A stretch of DNA of 64,000 bases. Source: Mycobacterium sp. MS1601. GTDB lineage: Bacteria; Actinomycetota; Actinomycetes; Mycobacteriales; Mycobacteriaceae. Location: the NCBI RefSeq assembly GCF_001984215.1, contig NZ_CP019420.1, positions 1,488,001 to 1,552,000 on the forward strand, given 5' to 3'. The stretch's first letter is position 1. Every line of letters starts with the position of its first letter. Below the pieces are notes generated by a model. It had not been told where the DNA came from. It searched no databases and was given only the letters and a program-made list of their open reading frames with translations. This document shows, piece after piece, positions 25,092-33,801 of the stretch. The position numbers and the translations under genes were made by a program.

Positions 25092-26782
25092 AGCAGGTCC
25101 TCGTAGCGATACTCGCCCTCCATCGAGGTGCCGGTACGGTGCGCATCCTCCTCCCGGCGACGAAGTTCAACCCGGCGGATCTTGCCCGAGATCGTCTTGG
25201 GCAGCTCGAAGAACTCGACCCGCCGCACCTTCAGATAGGGAGCCAGGTTGTCGCGAGCGTGCTCCAGGATCGCCTTGGCTGTTTCCTCGCACGCCTCCCA
25301 GCCCGCCGCCAGCGACACGTACGCCTTCGGCACCGCGAGCCTGGTCTCGTCGGGCTGGGGCACCACCGCAGCTTCGACCACCGCCGGGTGCTCGATCAGC
25401 ACACTCTCCAACTCGAACGGAGACACCTTGTAGTCCGAGGACTTGAACACGTCGTCGGTGCGCCCGATGTAGGTGATGTAGCCGTCCGAGTCGCGGCTGG
25501 CCACGTCACCGGTGTGGTAGTAGCCGCCGGCCATCACCATGGCATTACGCTGCTCGTCTCCGAGGTAACCCGTCATCAGGTTCAGCGGGGTGCGGCTCAG
25601 ATCCAGGCAGATCTCCCCCTCGTCGGCCGGGTCCCCGCTGATCGGATCCACCAGCACCACCGGCACACCGGGCATCGGCCGTCCCATCGAGCCGGCCTTC
25701 ACCGGGGCTCCCGGCGTGTTGCCGATCTGCAGAGTGGTCTCGGTCTGGCCGAAGCCGTCGCGGATGGTCAACCCCCATGCCTTCTCCACCTGGGCGATGA
25801 CATCGGGGTTCAGCGGCTCGCCCGCGCCGAGGATCTCGCGCAGCCCACGGGGTTTGTCCCCGAGGTCGGCCTGGATGAGCATCCGCCACACTGTCGGCGG
25901 CCCACAGAAGGTGTTGACCTGCGCGCGATCCAGCTGGTGCAGCAGGGCCGCGGCGTCGAAGCGGGCGTAGTTGTAGACGAAGATCGTGGCCTCGGCGATC
26001 CACGGCGCAAAAAAACAACTCCAGGCGTGTTTGGCCCAGCCCGGTGAACTGATCGCCAAATGCACGTCACCGGGTTTCACCCCGATCCACGCCATCGTGG
26101 TCAGGTGCCCCACGGCGTAGCTGATCTGGGAGTGCTCCACCAGCTTCGGCTTGCTGGTGGTGCCCGAGGTGAAGTAGATGAGCATCGGGTCATCAACCGT
26201 CGTCACCGTGTCGAAGGTCGCCGGCGCGGTGTCGTAGGCCTCGGCGTAGGTGTGCCAGCCGTCGGCCTCCCCGATCGAGATCCCGGTGTAGTCACCGGCC
26301 ACCTTCTCCAATTCCGGGGCGTCGAACTTGGCGGTGTCGGCAGCGTTCGCGATGACAAACCGGGCGCCGCCGCGCTCGATGCGATCGGTCAGGTCAGCCG
26401 GCCCCAACGCTCCCGTGGTGGGCATGATGATGGCGCCCAGCTTCGCGATGGCCAACATGGACTCCCACAGCTCGACCTGGTTGCCGAGCATCAGGATCAC
26501 CCGGTCGCCCTTGCCGACGCCCTTGTCACGCAGCCAGGTCGCCACCTGGTTGGAGCGCTGCGCCATCTCGGCGAAGGTGACCTTCTGTTCGGAGCCGTCG
26601 GCTTCGACGATCCACAGAGCAGGCCGGTCGTTACCGTCGGCGATCACGTCGAACCAGTCGATGGCCCAGTTGAACGCGCCGGTCAGCCGGGGCCACTCGA
26701 AGGTCTCGAGGGCTTTGTCGTAATCGCCGATGACCTCGACGAGATGGTCGCGCGCACTGCGATACAGATCGGTATTGCTCAT
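25088..26782 (-). CDS. acyl-CoA synthetase (AMP-binding, acetyl/medium-chain type)
   Basis: Second AMP-forming synthetase, 564 aa, closer to the acetyl/medium-chain (AcsA/ACSM) branch: YFTSGTTSKPKLVEHSQIS, SSPGWAKHAWSCFFAPW, DGFGQTETTLQIGNTPG, YYHTGDVASRDSDGYI, GRTDDVFKSSDYKVSPFELE and the C-terminal LPKTISGKIRRVELRRRE with the catalytic lysine. The pair of two different synthetases in one unit suggests two substrates in one pathway, or two steps of one. Divergent from a LuxR/GAF regulator 57 bases away. Confidence 0.93.
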   Translation of the reverse strand: MSNTDLYRSARDHLVEVIGDYDKALETFEWPRLTGAFNWAIDWFDVIADGNDRPALWIVEADGSEQKVTFAEMAQRSNQVATWLRDKGVGKGDRVILMLGNQVELWESMLAIAKLGAIIMPTTGALGPADLTDRIERGGARFVIANAADTAKFDAPELEKVAGDYTGISIGEADGWHTYAEAYDTAPATFDTVTTVDDPMLIYFTSGTTSKPKLVEHSQISYAVGHLTTMAWIGVKPGDVHLAISSPGWAKHAWSCFFAPWIAEATIFVYNYARFDAAALLHQLDRAQVNTFCGPPTVWRMLIQADLGDKPRGLREILGAGEPLNPDVIAQVEKAWGLTIRDGFGQTETTLQIGNTPGAPVKAGSMGRPMPGVPVVLVDPISGDPADEGEICLDLSRTPLNLMTGYLGDEQRNAMVMAGGYYHTGDVASRDSDGYITYIGRTDDVFKSSDYKVSPFELESVLIEHPAVVEAAVVPQPDETRLAVPKAYVSLAAGWEACEETAKAILEHARDNLAPYLKVRRVEFFELPKTISGKIRRVELRRREEDAHRTGTSMEGEYRYEDLL

Positions 26783-26839
26783 ACCAACTAGGATCTACAT
26801 CACACTCACCCGACCACTACCCCGAAAGAGGGTGATTTC

Positions 26840-27667
26840 GTGACCGTGCTGCGACCACGCGACTGTGACGCGGTGCGCGCCGAACTGCGCGGTGTGGCGG
26901 CTCAGACCGCGATGCCGGTGCTGTTCGGCGGTGAGGTGCATGGCGACACCTTGCTGATCACCGAACTGGTGGGCACGCGCACCGTGGGCCTGCGCGGATT
27001 GGCGGTGCGGTCGAGCTCGGGTCTGGGTGGGGCGAGCATGGTCGCAGGCCGGCCGCTGTCGGTGTCGGACTACCGCAACGCCGCCTCGATCACCCATGAC
27101 TACGACGGCCCGGTGCTCAGCGAGGGCATCCACAGTGTGCTGGCCGTACCGGTGGTGGTCGACGGGCAGGCCCGTGCGGTGCTGTACGGGGCGCACCGGG
27201 GCAGCTCTCCGATCGGCGGACGCACCGCCGACGTGATGCTGGCGTCGGCGCGTCGGTTGAGCCGTGAACTTCTCATCCGTGACGAGGTGGACCGCCGGGT
27301 GCGACTGCGAGAAGCTGCGCTGGCCGGCACCGGTGACGAAGGTGTGCGCACCGCCTACGCCGAACTGCGCCGACTGGCCGCCGCAGCGCAGACCCCGACT
27401 CCCGAGCAGCTGTTGGCGCTGGCCGATCAGCTTGCCGGGGCGCTGACGCCACCGAGCGCTTCACCGGGCCGCTCCACACTGAGTGCACGCGAACTGGACG
27501 TACTGGCCCAGGTGGCCCTCGGATGCACTAATGCCGAAGCAGCACAACGACTTTCAATAAAACCAGAGACCGTCAAGAGCTATCTGCGCAGCGCAGGAGC
27601 CAAACTGGGCGCCCGTACCCGCCACGAGGCCGTTTCGAAAGCCAGGTTAGCGGGGATGCTGCCTTAG
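26840..27667 (+). CDS. GAF domain / LuxR-type transcriptional regulator
   Basis: A 275 aa regulator: a GAF-like sensor domain in the first 150 residues (GLRGLAVRSSSGLGGASMVAG, then SVLAVPVVVDGQARAVLYG) and a C-terminal LuxR helix-turn-helix (STLSARELDVLAQVALGCTN, then EAAQRLSIKPETVKSYLRSA). No receiver domain. Starts at a GTG after GAGGG. It probably controls the divergent acyl-CoA synthetase pair and the oxidoreductase that follows; the TAGTG junction with that gene implies coupling. Confidence 0.88.
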   Translation: MTVLRPRDCDAVRAELRGVAAQTAMPVLFGGEVHGDTLLITELVGTRTVGLRGLAVRSSSGLGGASMVAGRPLSVSDYRNAASITHDYDGPVLSEGIHSVLAVPVVVDGQARAVLYGAHRGSSPIGGRTADVMLASARRLSRELLIRDEVDRRVRLREAALAGTGDEGVRTAYAELRRLAAAAQTPTPEQLLALADQLAGALTPPSASPGRSTLSARELDVLAQVALGCTNAEAAQRLSIKPETVKSYLRSAGAKLGARTRHEAVSKARLAGMLP

Positions 27668-29034
27668 TGATCGAGGCGGACTACCTGGTGATTGGCGCAG
27701 GCGCCACAGCTATGGCGTTCGTCGACACCCTGATCAGCGAGACTGCCGCTCGCGTCGTGATGGTGGATCGTCAGGGCCAACCCGGCGGACATTGGAACGC
27801 CGCGTATCCCTTTGTGCGGCTGCATCAGCCGTCGGCCTACTACGGGGTGAACTCGCAGCCGCTCGGCTCCGACACCATCGACACCGACGGTCTCAACGCT
27901 GGGTTCTACGAGTTGGCCGGCGGCCCCGAGGTGTTGGCGTACTTCGATGCCGTGATGCGGCAACGGCTGTTGCCATCCGGACAGGTGTCCTACTTCCCGA
28001 TGTCCGACTACCTCGGTGAACGTCGGTTTCGAACCCTCGGCGGTGACGTCATCGAGGTGGCGGCTGGGCGAGTGGTCGACTCCACGCACGTCGGGGTGAC
28101 CGTGCCGGCGATGCAGCCGCCGCCGTATCCCGTGGTGTCCGCAGTGACGTGCATACCCCCGAATGACCTGCCCCGCATGGCACCCCGCGATCGTTATGTG
28201 ATCGTGGGTGCGGGCAAAACCGCGATGGACAGCTGCTTGTGGTTGCTGCGCCACGGCGTTGCCCCCGAACGGCTGACCTGGATAAAACCCCGCGACGCAT
28301 GGCTGCTGGACCGCGCCGCCATCCAGCCGGGCCGGGAATTCGCCAAGCGGGTGATGGCCGACGTCAGCGCGCAGTTGCGTGCCGTCGAAGCTTCGGCTTC
28401 GGTTCCGGATCTGTTCGAGAAACTGGACGCTGCCGGGTGCCTGCTGCGCGTCGACGAGTCCGTGACCCCGACGATGTACCGGTGTGCCATCGTCTCGGCC
28501 GCCGAGCTCGAACAACTGCGCCGGATCGAGCACGTGGTACGGCTGGGTCGTGTTCAGCGCATTGTCTCGGGAAAGGTTGTTCTGGAACAGGGTTCGATCG
28601 CAGTCGATCATTCGGCGCTGTTCGTCAACTGCAGTTCCGACGGTCTGGGCAGCCGAGGTGTGGCCACCGTGTTCGACGGCGACACCATCACGTTGCAGAC
28701 CGTGCGCACCTGTCAGCCGGTGTTCAGCGCGTCGGTGATCGCGCACGTGGAAGCCACCCACCACGACGATGCGGTGAAGAACTCCTACTGCCGGCCGGTA
28801 CCCAATCCACATGAACCGCTCGACTGGCTGCGGATGATGCTGGCGTACAACAGCAATCAGCTGACCTGGTTCGGCGATCCGGACATGATGGCGTGGCTCG
28901 ATTCGGTACGGCTCAATGTGCTCAGCCATGCCAATGCCGGGGTCAGCGAGCGCGCCAGGGCCAAGATCATCAACATGCTGTCCGCTCAGTTGGTGCGGAC
29001 CAACACCAAGCTCGAGGCACTTCTGGGGCCCTGA
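27667..29034 (+). CDS. FAD-dependent NAD(P)-binding oxidoreductase
   Basis: A 455 aa flavoprotein with an N-terminal FAD dinucleotide motif (DYLVIGAGATAMAFVDTL), GGHWNAAYPFVRLHQPS, and a second nucleotide motif at about residue 177 (DRYVIVGAGKTAMDSCLWLL). The pattern is like flavin-containing monooxygenases, but the typical FMO fingerprint is not complete, so the reaction is open. The GTG start overlaps the regulator stop by one base. Likely made together with the regulator. Confidence 0.8.
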   Translation: MIEADYLVIGAGATAMAFVDTLISETAARVVMVDRQGQPGGHWNAAYPFVRLHQPSAYYGVNSQPLGSDTIDTDGLNAGFYELAGGPEVLAYFDAVMRQRLLPSGQVSYFPMSDYLGERRFRTLGGDVIEVAAGRVVDSTHVGVTVPAMQPPPYPVVSAVTCIPPNDLPRMAPRDRYVIVGAGKTAMDSCLWLLRHGVAPERLTWIKPRDAWLLDRAAIQPGREFAKRVMADVSAQLRAVEASASVPDLFEKLDAAGCLLRVDESVTPTMYRCAIVSAAELEQLRRIEHVVRLGRVQRIVSGKVVLEQGSIAVDHSALFVNCSSDGLGSRGVATVFDGDTITLQTVRTCQPVFSASVIAHVEATHHDDAVKNSYCRPVPNPHEPLDWLRMMLAYNSNQLTWFGDPDMMAWLDSVRLNVLSHANAGVSERARAKIINMLSAQLVRTNTKLEALLGP

Positions 29035-29051
29035 CTGTCACGAGATCGACG

Positions 29052-29936
29052 TTAGGCAGCCAATGTTCGAGTAGACCGCTGCTTTTCGTCGATCTCGCGG
29101 CATCCGCGCCGGCGCAGAGCCTCCCGGACCCTGCGAAGTACGGCAACGGGTTCGTCCTCTTTCACAACGCGGATGACGATCCAACCCAGCTCTTCCAGCA
29201 TGGCGATCCGCCGGATGTCCTTGACGTACTGGCGACGGTGGGCCCGGTGCTGGTCACCGTCGTACTCGAGCGCAACCTTGTACCGTTGCCATCCCATATC
29301 GAGGTAGGCCACGGTGAGGCCGAACTCGTAGACCTGGATCTGCGTACTCGGCCTGGGCAGGCCGTCCCTGACGAGCAGCAACCGCAACCAGGTCTCCTTC
29401 GGCGACTGCGCGCCCGGGTCCACCAAGGGCAGTGCCATCCGCAGGTGCTTGTTGCCGCGGGCGCCGGGATACCGGCTTGCCAGGTCGACGACGTCAGCGG
29501 TGGAAAACCTGGTAGCCCGGGCCAGCGCGTCGAGGCGGGCTATCGCCTCATTCTGGGGAAGGTGGCGTCCCAGGTCGTAGGCCGTGCGCGCAGGAATGGT
29601 CGCGGGCACACCACCCAGGGACACGATCTCGTCCTGCGCGATTCGCTCGTCGCGGATGATCAAGCCCTGCTGCGCTCGCGCACTGGGCATGATGAGTTCG
29701 ACGGCGATGTCGTCCTGGATCCACTTCGCGCCGTGTAACGCTGCTGCGGCCACGCCGGTGATGACCGCCGTTCGGCGCGAGGCGAGGTAGGCCCCTTCGA
29801 TCCTGTCGAACAGGGTGGGCTGACGATTCTTCGGGACGAGCACGTCCCGATACAGCGGCCGGTACCAGCGACGAAGTTCATGGCGGGTCAGCGCCCCACT
29901 GCGAAGCGCCTCGCTCCCGATGAAAACGTGCGACAT
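29052..29936 (-). CDS. DUF559 (Vsr-like nuclease fold) protein with AbiEi-like N-terminus
   Basis: A 294 aa protein of a type common in mycobacteria. The first 90 residues resemble the winged helix of AbiEi-type antitoxins (SGALTRHELRRWYRPLYRDV; a TGVAAAALHGA segment). The last 100 have the DUF559/Vsr fold with YKVALEYDGDQHR and DIRRIAMLEELGWIVIRV, the usual PD-(D/E)xK catalytic core. No partner toxin gene is adjacent, so it is not a recognisable toxin-antitoxin pair. DNA cleavage is possible but unproven for this family. Confidence 0.78.
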   Translation of the reverse strand: MSHVFIGSEALRSGALTRHELRRWYRPLYRDVLVPKNRQPTLFDRIEGAYLASRRTAVITGVAAAALHGAKWIQDDIAVELIMPSARAQQGLIIRDERIAQDEIVSLGGVPATIPARTAYDLGRHLPQNEAIARLDALARATRFSTADVVDLASRYPGARGNKHLRMALPLVDPGAQSPKETWLRLLLVRDGLPRPSTQIQVYEFGLTVAYLDMGWQRYKVALEYDGDQHRAHRRQYVKDIRRIAMLEELGWIVIRVVKEDEPVAVLRRVREALRRRGCREIDEKQRSTRTLAA

Positions 29937-29969
29937 GGGCTCAGTGTGCCCAGTAGCACCGACACATCT

Positions 29970-31787
29970 TCAGGCCAGAGAACGCACCCAAGCCTGGTGC
30001 AGTCCGGCGTAGTGGCCGTCGCCGGCGATGAGGTCGCCCGGAGCGCCGTCCTCGATGATGCGGCCGTGTTCGAGCACCAGCACCCGGTCGGCCACCTCGA
30101 CCGTCGAGAGGCGGTGGGCGATCACCAGAGCGGTGCGGTCGGCCAGCACCGTCTCCAGCGCCTGCTGCACCATCCGCTCGCTCGGGATGTCCAGCGACGA
30201 GGTGGCCTCGTCGAGGATCAGCACAGCGGGATCGGCGAGAAACGCCCGCGCAAAGGCCACCAACTGCCGCTGCCCAGCCGACAGCCGGCCGCCGCGCTTG
30301 GCGACGTCGGTGTCGTAGCCCTGCGGCAGCGCTGTGATGAACCGATCCGCACCAACGGCTTCAGCGGCCGCGCGCACTTCGGCGTCCGTGGCCGACGGCT
30401 TGCCGAAGCGAATGTTGTCGGCGACCGTACCGTCGAACATGAAGTTCTCCTGCGTCACCATCACGACGTGGGTGCGCAGTTCGGTCTGGTCGAGATCCCG
30501 TAAGTCGGTGCCGTCCAGAGTGACCGAACCCGTCGTGGGGTCGTAGAAGCGGGCGATCAGCTTGGCGATGGTGGTCTTACCCGCGCCCGTCGTCCCCACC
30601 AGTGCGACGGTCTGTCCGGCAGGCACCGTCAACTCCAGCCCCGGCAGCACCGGGCGCCCGGGTACGTACTCGAAGGTGACCTCACGCAAGTGCACCTCGC
30701 CCAAGACGTCCGTGAGCTTCAACGGGTGCTCGGGATCGGCGATGGCCGGTTGGGTGGCCAGCACTCCGGCGAGCTTCTCCAACGCCGCAGCCGCGGACTG
30801 GAAGGTGTTGAAGAACTGGGTGATCTCCTGCATGGGCTCGAAGAACATCCGCAGATACAGCAGAAACGCGGCAAGGGTGCCAATGGTCATCTCGCCGTGC
30901 AGCGCCCGGTATCCGCCGTAGAGCAGCACGACGCCGGTGGTGAGATTGCCGACCAGTTTCACGCCGGGCATGAAGATCGCCAGCAGTTTGAACGTGCGCT
31001 CGTTGACGTCCTTGTAGCGGTCGGCGACCTCTTCGAAGATCTCCTGGTTACGCGGTTCGCGGCGGTAGGCCTGCACCGCCTTGATACCGGTCATGGTCTC
31101 GACGAACTGGACGATCACCAGCGCGGCGCTCTCGCGCACCTCGCGGTAGGTCTTCGCCGATTCCGACCGGAACCACGCCGACAGCACAACCAGGATCGGA
31201 AACGCGACCAGGCACATCAGACCGAGACGCCAATCCAGCACCACCAGCAGCACCGCCGTGCCGAACAAGGTCAGCACCGCGGTGATCAGGCTGTCGAAAC
31301 CGTTCTGCAGCATCTCCTGAATGGCGTCGACGTCGTTGGTGGAGCGGCTGACCACCCGACCGGAGGTGTAGCGGTCATGGAAGGCGACGTCGAGGCGGCC
31401 GAAGTGGATGAACAGACGGCGGCGCAGTTCCAGCAGCACACTCTGCCCGATGCGACCGGAGCGACGCAGGAAGAACATCCGGCTGACGGCCTGCACCACC
31501 ACCACACCGCACAACGTGGCGACGATCAGGATCAGCTCACGAGACGAGTTGCCCTCCACGATCGGCGGGATGCCGTGATCGATACCGCGCTGGATCAGGA
31601 TGGGGACGGTAAGGCGTGCGGCGTTCTCGATGACCACCACGACGGCCAGGATGTACACCGCCGTCTTGAATGGCCGCAACAGATCCCACAGCAGGGCCTT
31701 GGCCTCGCGGCGGCGCGGTGCGAACTCATCGATCGGCACCTCGTCCTGCTGGTCGTCGAACTGGCCGCGCCACTGGCTGGTGCTCAT
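29970..31787 (-). CDS. ABC exporter half-transporter (membrane domain plus ATPase), Rv1273c/Rv1272c-type
   Basis: A 605 aa half-transporter: six membrane segments (about residues 45-340) then an ATPase with GTTGAGKTTIAKL, LSAGQRQLVAFARAF, LILDEATSSLD and AHRLSTV. The glutamate after Walker B is present, so this subunit carries the competent catalytic site. Start overlaps the stop of the neighbouring half-transporter (ATGA), and the two probably form a heterodimer. Exported substrate unknown; relatives are called drug or lipid exporters. Confidence 0.9.
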   Translation of the reverse strand: MSTSQWRGQFDDQQDEVPIDEFAPRRREAKALLWDLLRPFKTAVYILAVVVVIENAARLTVPILIQRGIDHGIPPIVEGNSSRELILIVATLCGVVVVQAVSRMFFLRRSGRIGQSVLLELRRRLFIHFGRLDVAFHDRYTSGRVVSRSTNDVDAIQEMLQNGFDSLITAVLTLFGTAVLLVVLDWRLGLMCLVAFPILVVLSAWFRSESAKTYREVRESAALVIVQFVETMTGIKAVQAYRREPRNQEIFEEVADRYKDVNERTFKLLAIFMPGVKLVGNLTTGVVLLYGGYRALHGEMTIGTLAAFLLYLRMFFEPMQEITQFFNTFQSAAAALEKLAGVLATQPAIADPEHPLKLTDVLGEVHLREVTFEYVPGRPVLPGLELTVPAGQTVALVGTTGAGKTTIAKLIARFYDPTTGSVTLDGTDLRDLDQTELRTHVVMVTQENFMFDGTVADNIRFGKPSATDAEVRAAAEAVGADRFITALPQGYDTDVAKRGGRLSAGQRQLVAFARAFLADPAVLILDEATSSLDIPSERMVQQALETVLADRTALVIAHRLSTVEVADRVLVLEHGRIIEDGAPGDLIAGDGHYAGLHQAWVRSLA

Positions 31788-33702
31788 CGCCGCTCTCCTT
31801 CGGCACCGGCGAACTGGCTTGCCGCGCAGGCATCTTCGGTGGCGTGCTCTTCGCAGTGGGCATGCTGCAGCGCAGCCCGCTCGTGATCCCAGTCCCGGTC
31901 CGGCTGGGCGCCGTCGTCCAATTCGTCATCCGCGGCCAACAGGTAGCGGTAGGCGGGGACGGTCTCCAACAACTGTGAGTGGGTGCCGACGTGGGTGACG
32001 GTGCCACGCTGCAGCAGCGCCACCTGATCGGCCAGCAGCACCGTGGACGCGCGGTGCGCGACGATGATGCCGGTGACCGACACCAGTACCCGGCGCAACG
32101 CTTCGGTGACGGCGGCCTCGGTGTGCACGTCGAGTGCCGAGAGGGTGTCGTCGAGCACCAGGATGCGCGGTCCGGCCAGGATGGCGCGGGCCAGCGAAAG
32201 CCGTTGCCGCTGACCGCCGGACAGGCTCATGCCCTGTTCACCGATGCGGGTGTCCAGGCTGTAGGGCAGGTCGTAGACGAATCCGGCGGCGGCGACGTCG
32301 ATGGCCTCTTCCAACTCGGCATCCGAGGCGTCCGACCGCCCCAGCCGAAGGTTCTCGGCCACCGACATGGAGAACAGCGTCGGGTCCTCGAAGGCGGTGG
32401 CGACAGCTTCCCGAAGCGCGGGCAGGCTGAGCTCGCGGATGTCGGTGCCGTCGATCAGGATCTGGCCCTCGGTGACGTCATAGAGCCGCGACAACAGCGC
32501 CGCCAACACCGACTTGCCTGATCCCGTCGCCCCCACCAGCGCCATGGTCTGTCCGGGCTCCACGGTGAGGTTCACGTGCCGCAGCGCCCAGTCGCCGGGG
32601 CAGAATCCGGGAATCGGAAACTGACGTCCACCAGTTCGAGCCGACCTCCGCGGGGTGCGGTGTCCTCGGGGCCGTCGGTGATCTCGCGCGGGGCGTCGAA
32701 GATCTCGGCGATGCGATTGGCCGCGGTGAACGACTCCTGCATCATCGACAGCAGGAATCCCAGTGACGCGATGGGCCAGACCAGCGACAGCATCATCGTG
32801 ATGAACGCGACCAGAGTGCCCATGGTGACCGCACCCGTGCCCGCCGCGTAGGCGCCGAAGCCGAGCACCACGATGAGGGTCAGGTTGGGAATGATTTCCA
32901 GCAGCGTCCAGAACTTCGACGAGACCCCCACCTTGGCGAGCTGGGTTTCGTACAACGCAGTGGCGCGCTCGTCGAACCGGTCGTAGGTGTACTGCTCGCG
33001 GCCGAAGGACTTGACCACGCGGACACCGAGAGCGGACTCCTCGACGTGCGTGGCGACGTGGCCGGCCTGGTCCTGCGCCCGCCGCGACAGCCGGGTGAAC
33101 TCGTGTTCGAAGTGCACGACGGTGAGCGTGATGGGCACGATGGACAGCACCACCACCACACCCAGCGGCCAGTACATGGCCAGCAGGATGCCGGTGACGA
33201 CGACGATCTGGATGGCATTCAAGATCAGGAACACCAGGCCGAACGACAGGAACCGGCGCAGCGACGACAAATCGTTCATCACCCGCGACAGCAGCTGACC
33301 GGACTCCCAGCGGGTGTGGAAGGACATCGGCAACACCTGTAGCCGGGCGTAGAGATCTTTGCGGATATCGGCCTCGACACCCATGGTGGCGCGCGCGACC
33401 AGCCAGCGCCGGATGAACCACAGCACCGCCTCGGTGATGCCGACACCCAGAGCGGCGGTGCCCAGGATCCACAGGCCCTGCTGGTCCTGGTTGCGCACCG
33501 GGCCGTCGATCACGGCCTTGGTCATCAGCGGGATCGAGATGGTGGCGACCAAGCTGAGCAGCGCGATGGTGATCATCGCGACCCAACGCGCCCGGTACGG
33601 CATCAGATAGGGCAGCAGCCGAAGCAGGTCCGAATACGCGCGGCGACGCGACGGCGGACCGGCAATGGCCGGCGCCGAGCGGAGCCCGTCCTGCGCGCGC
33701 AT
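31784..33702 (-). pseudogene. ABC exporter half-transporter, frameshifted (probably one missing base)
   Basis: The membrane domain (MRAQDGLRSAPAIAG, six segments, to VDVSFRFPDS) is in one frame and the ATPase (GDWALRHVNLTVEPGQ to the end) in another. Restoring the G run at 32597-32600 from four to five joins them into one protein of about 639 aa. The ATG at 33702 has GAGGGG 8 bases upstream. The ATPase has GATGSGKSV and LSGGQRQRLSLARAI, but Walker B reads LVLDDTLSALD, with Asp in place of the catalytic Glu: the degenerate site usual in heterodimeric exporters, whose partner is the next gene. Confidence 0.87.
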
Positions 33703-33801
33703 CAAATCACCCCTCAACAAGTCTTAGACCCCAACCCCGACACCAACGAAGAGCACGACCCCCGCATTCCAGATAACCACGACTGTCTAATCAATAACCC
33801 C

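Noticed and set aside
31784..33586. A single 600-residue protein in one frame over the ABC exporter
   Set aside because: Only its C-terminal half (ATPase) is real; the N-terminal half has no membrane segments, whereas the other frame gives a perfect ABC membrane domain. A frameshift explains both.
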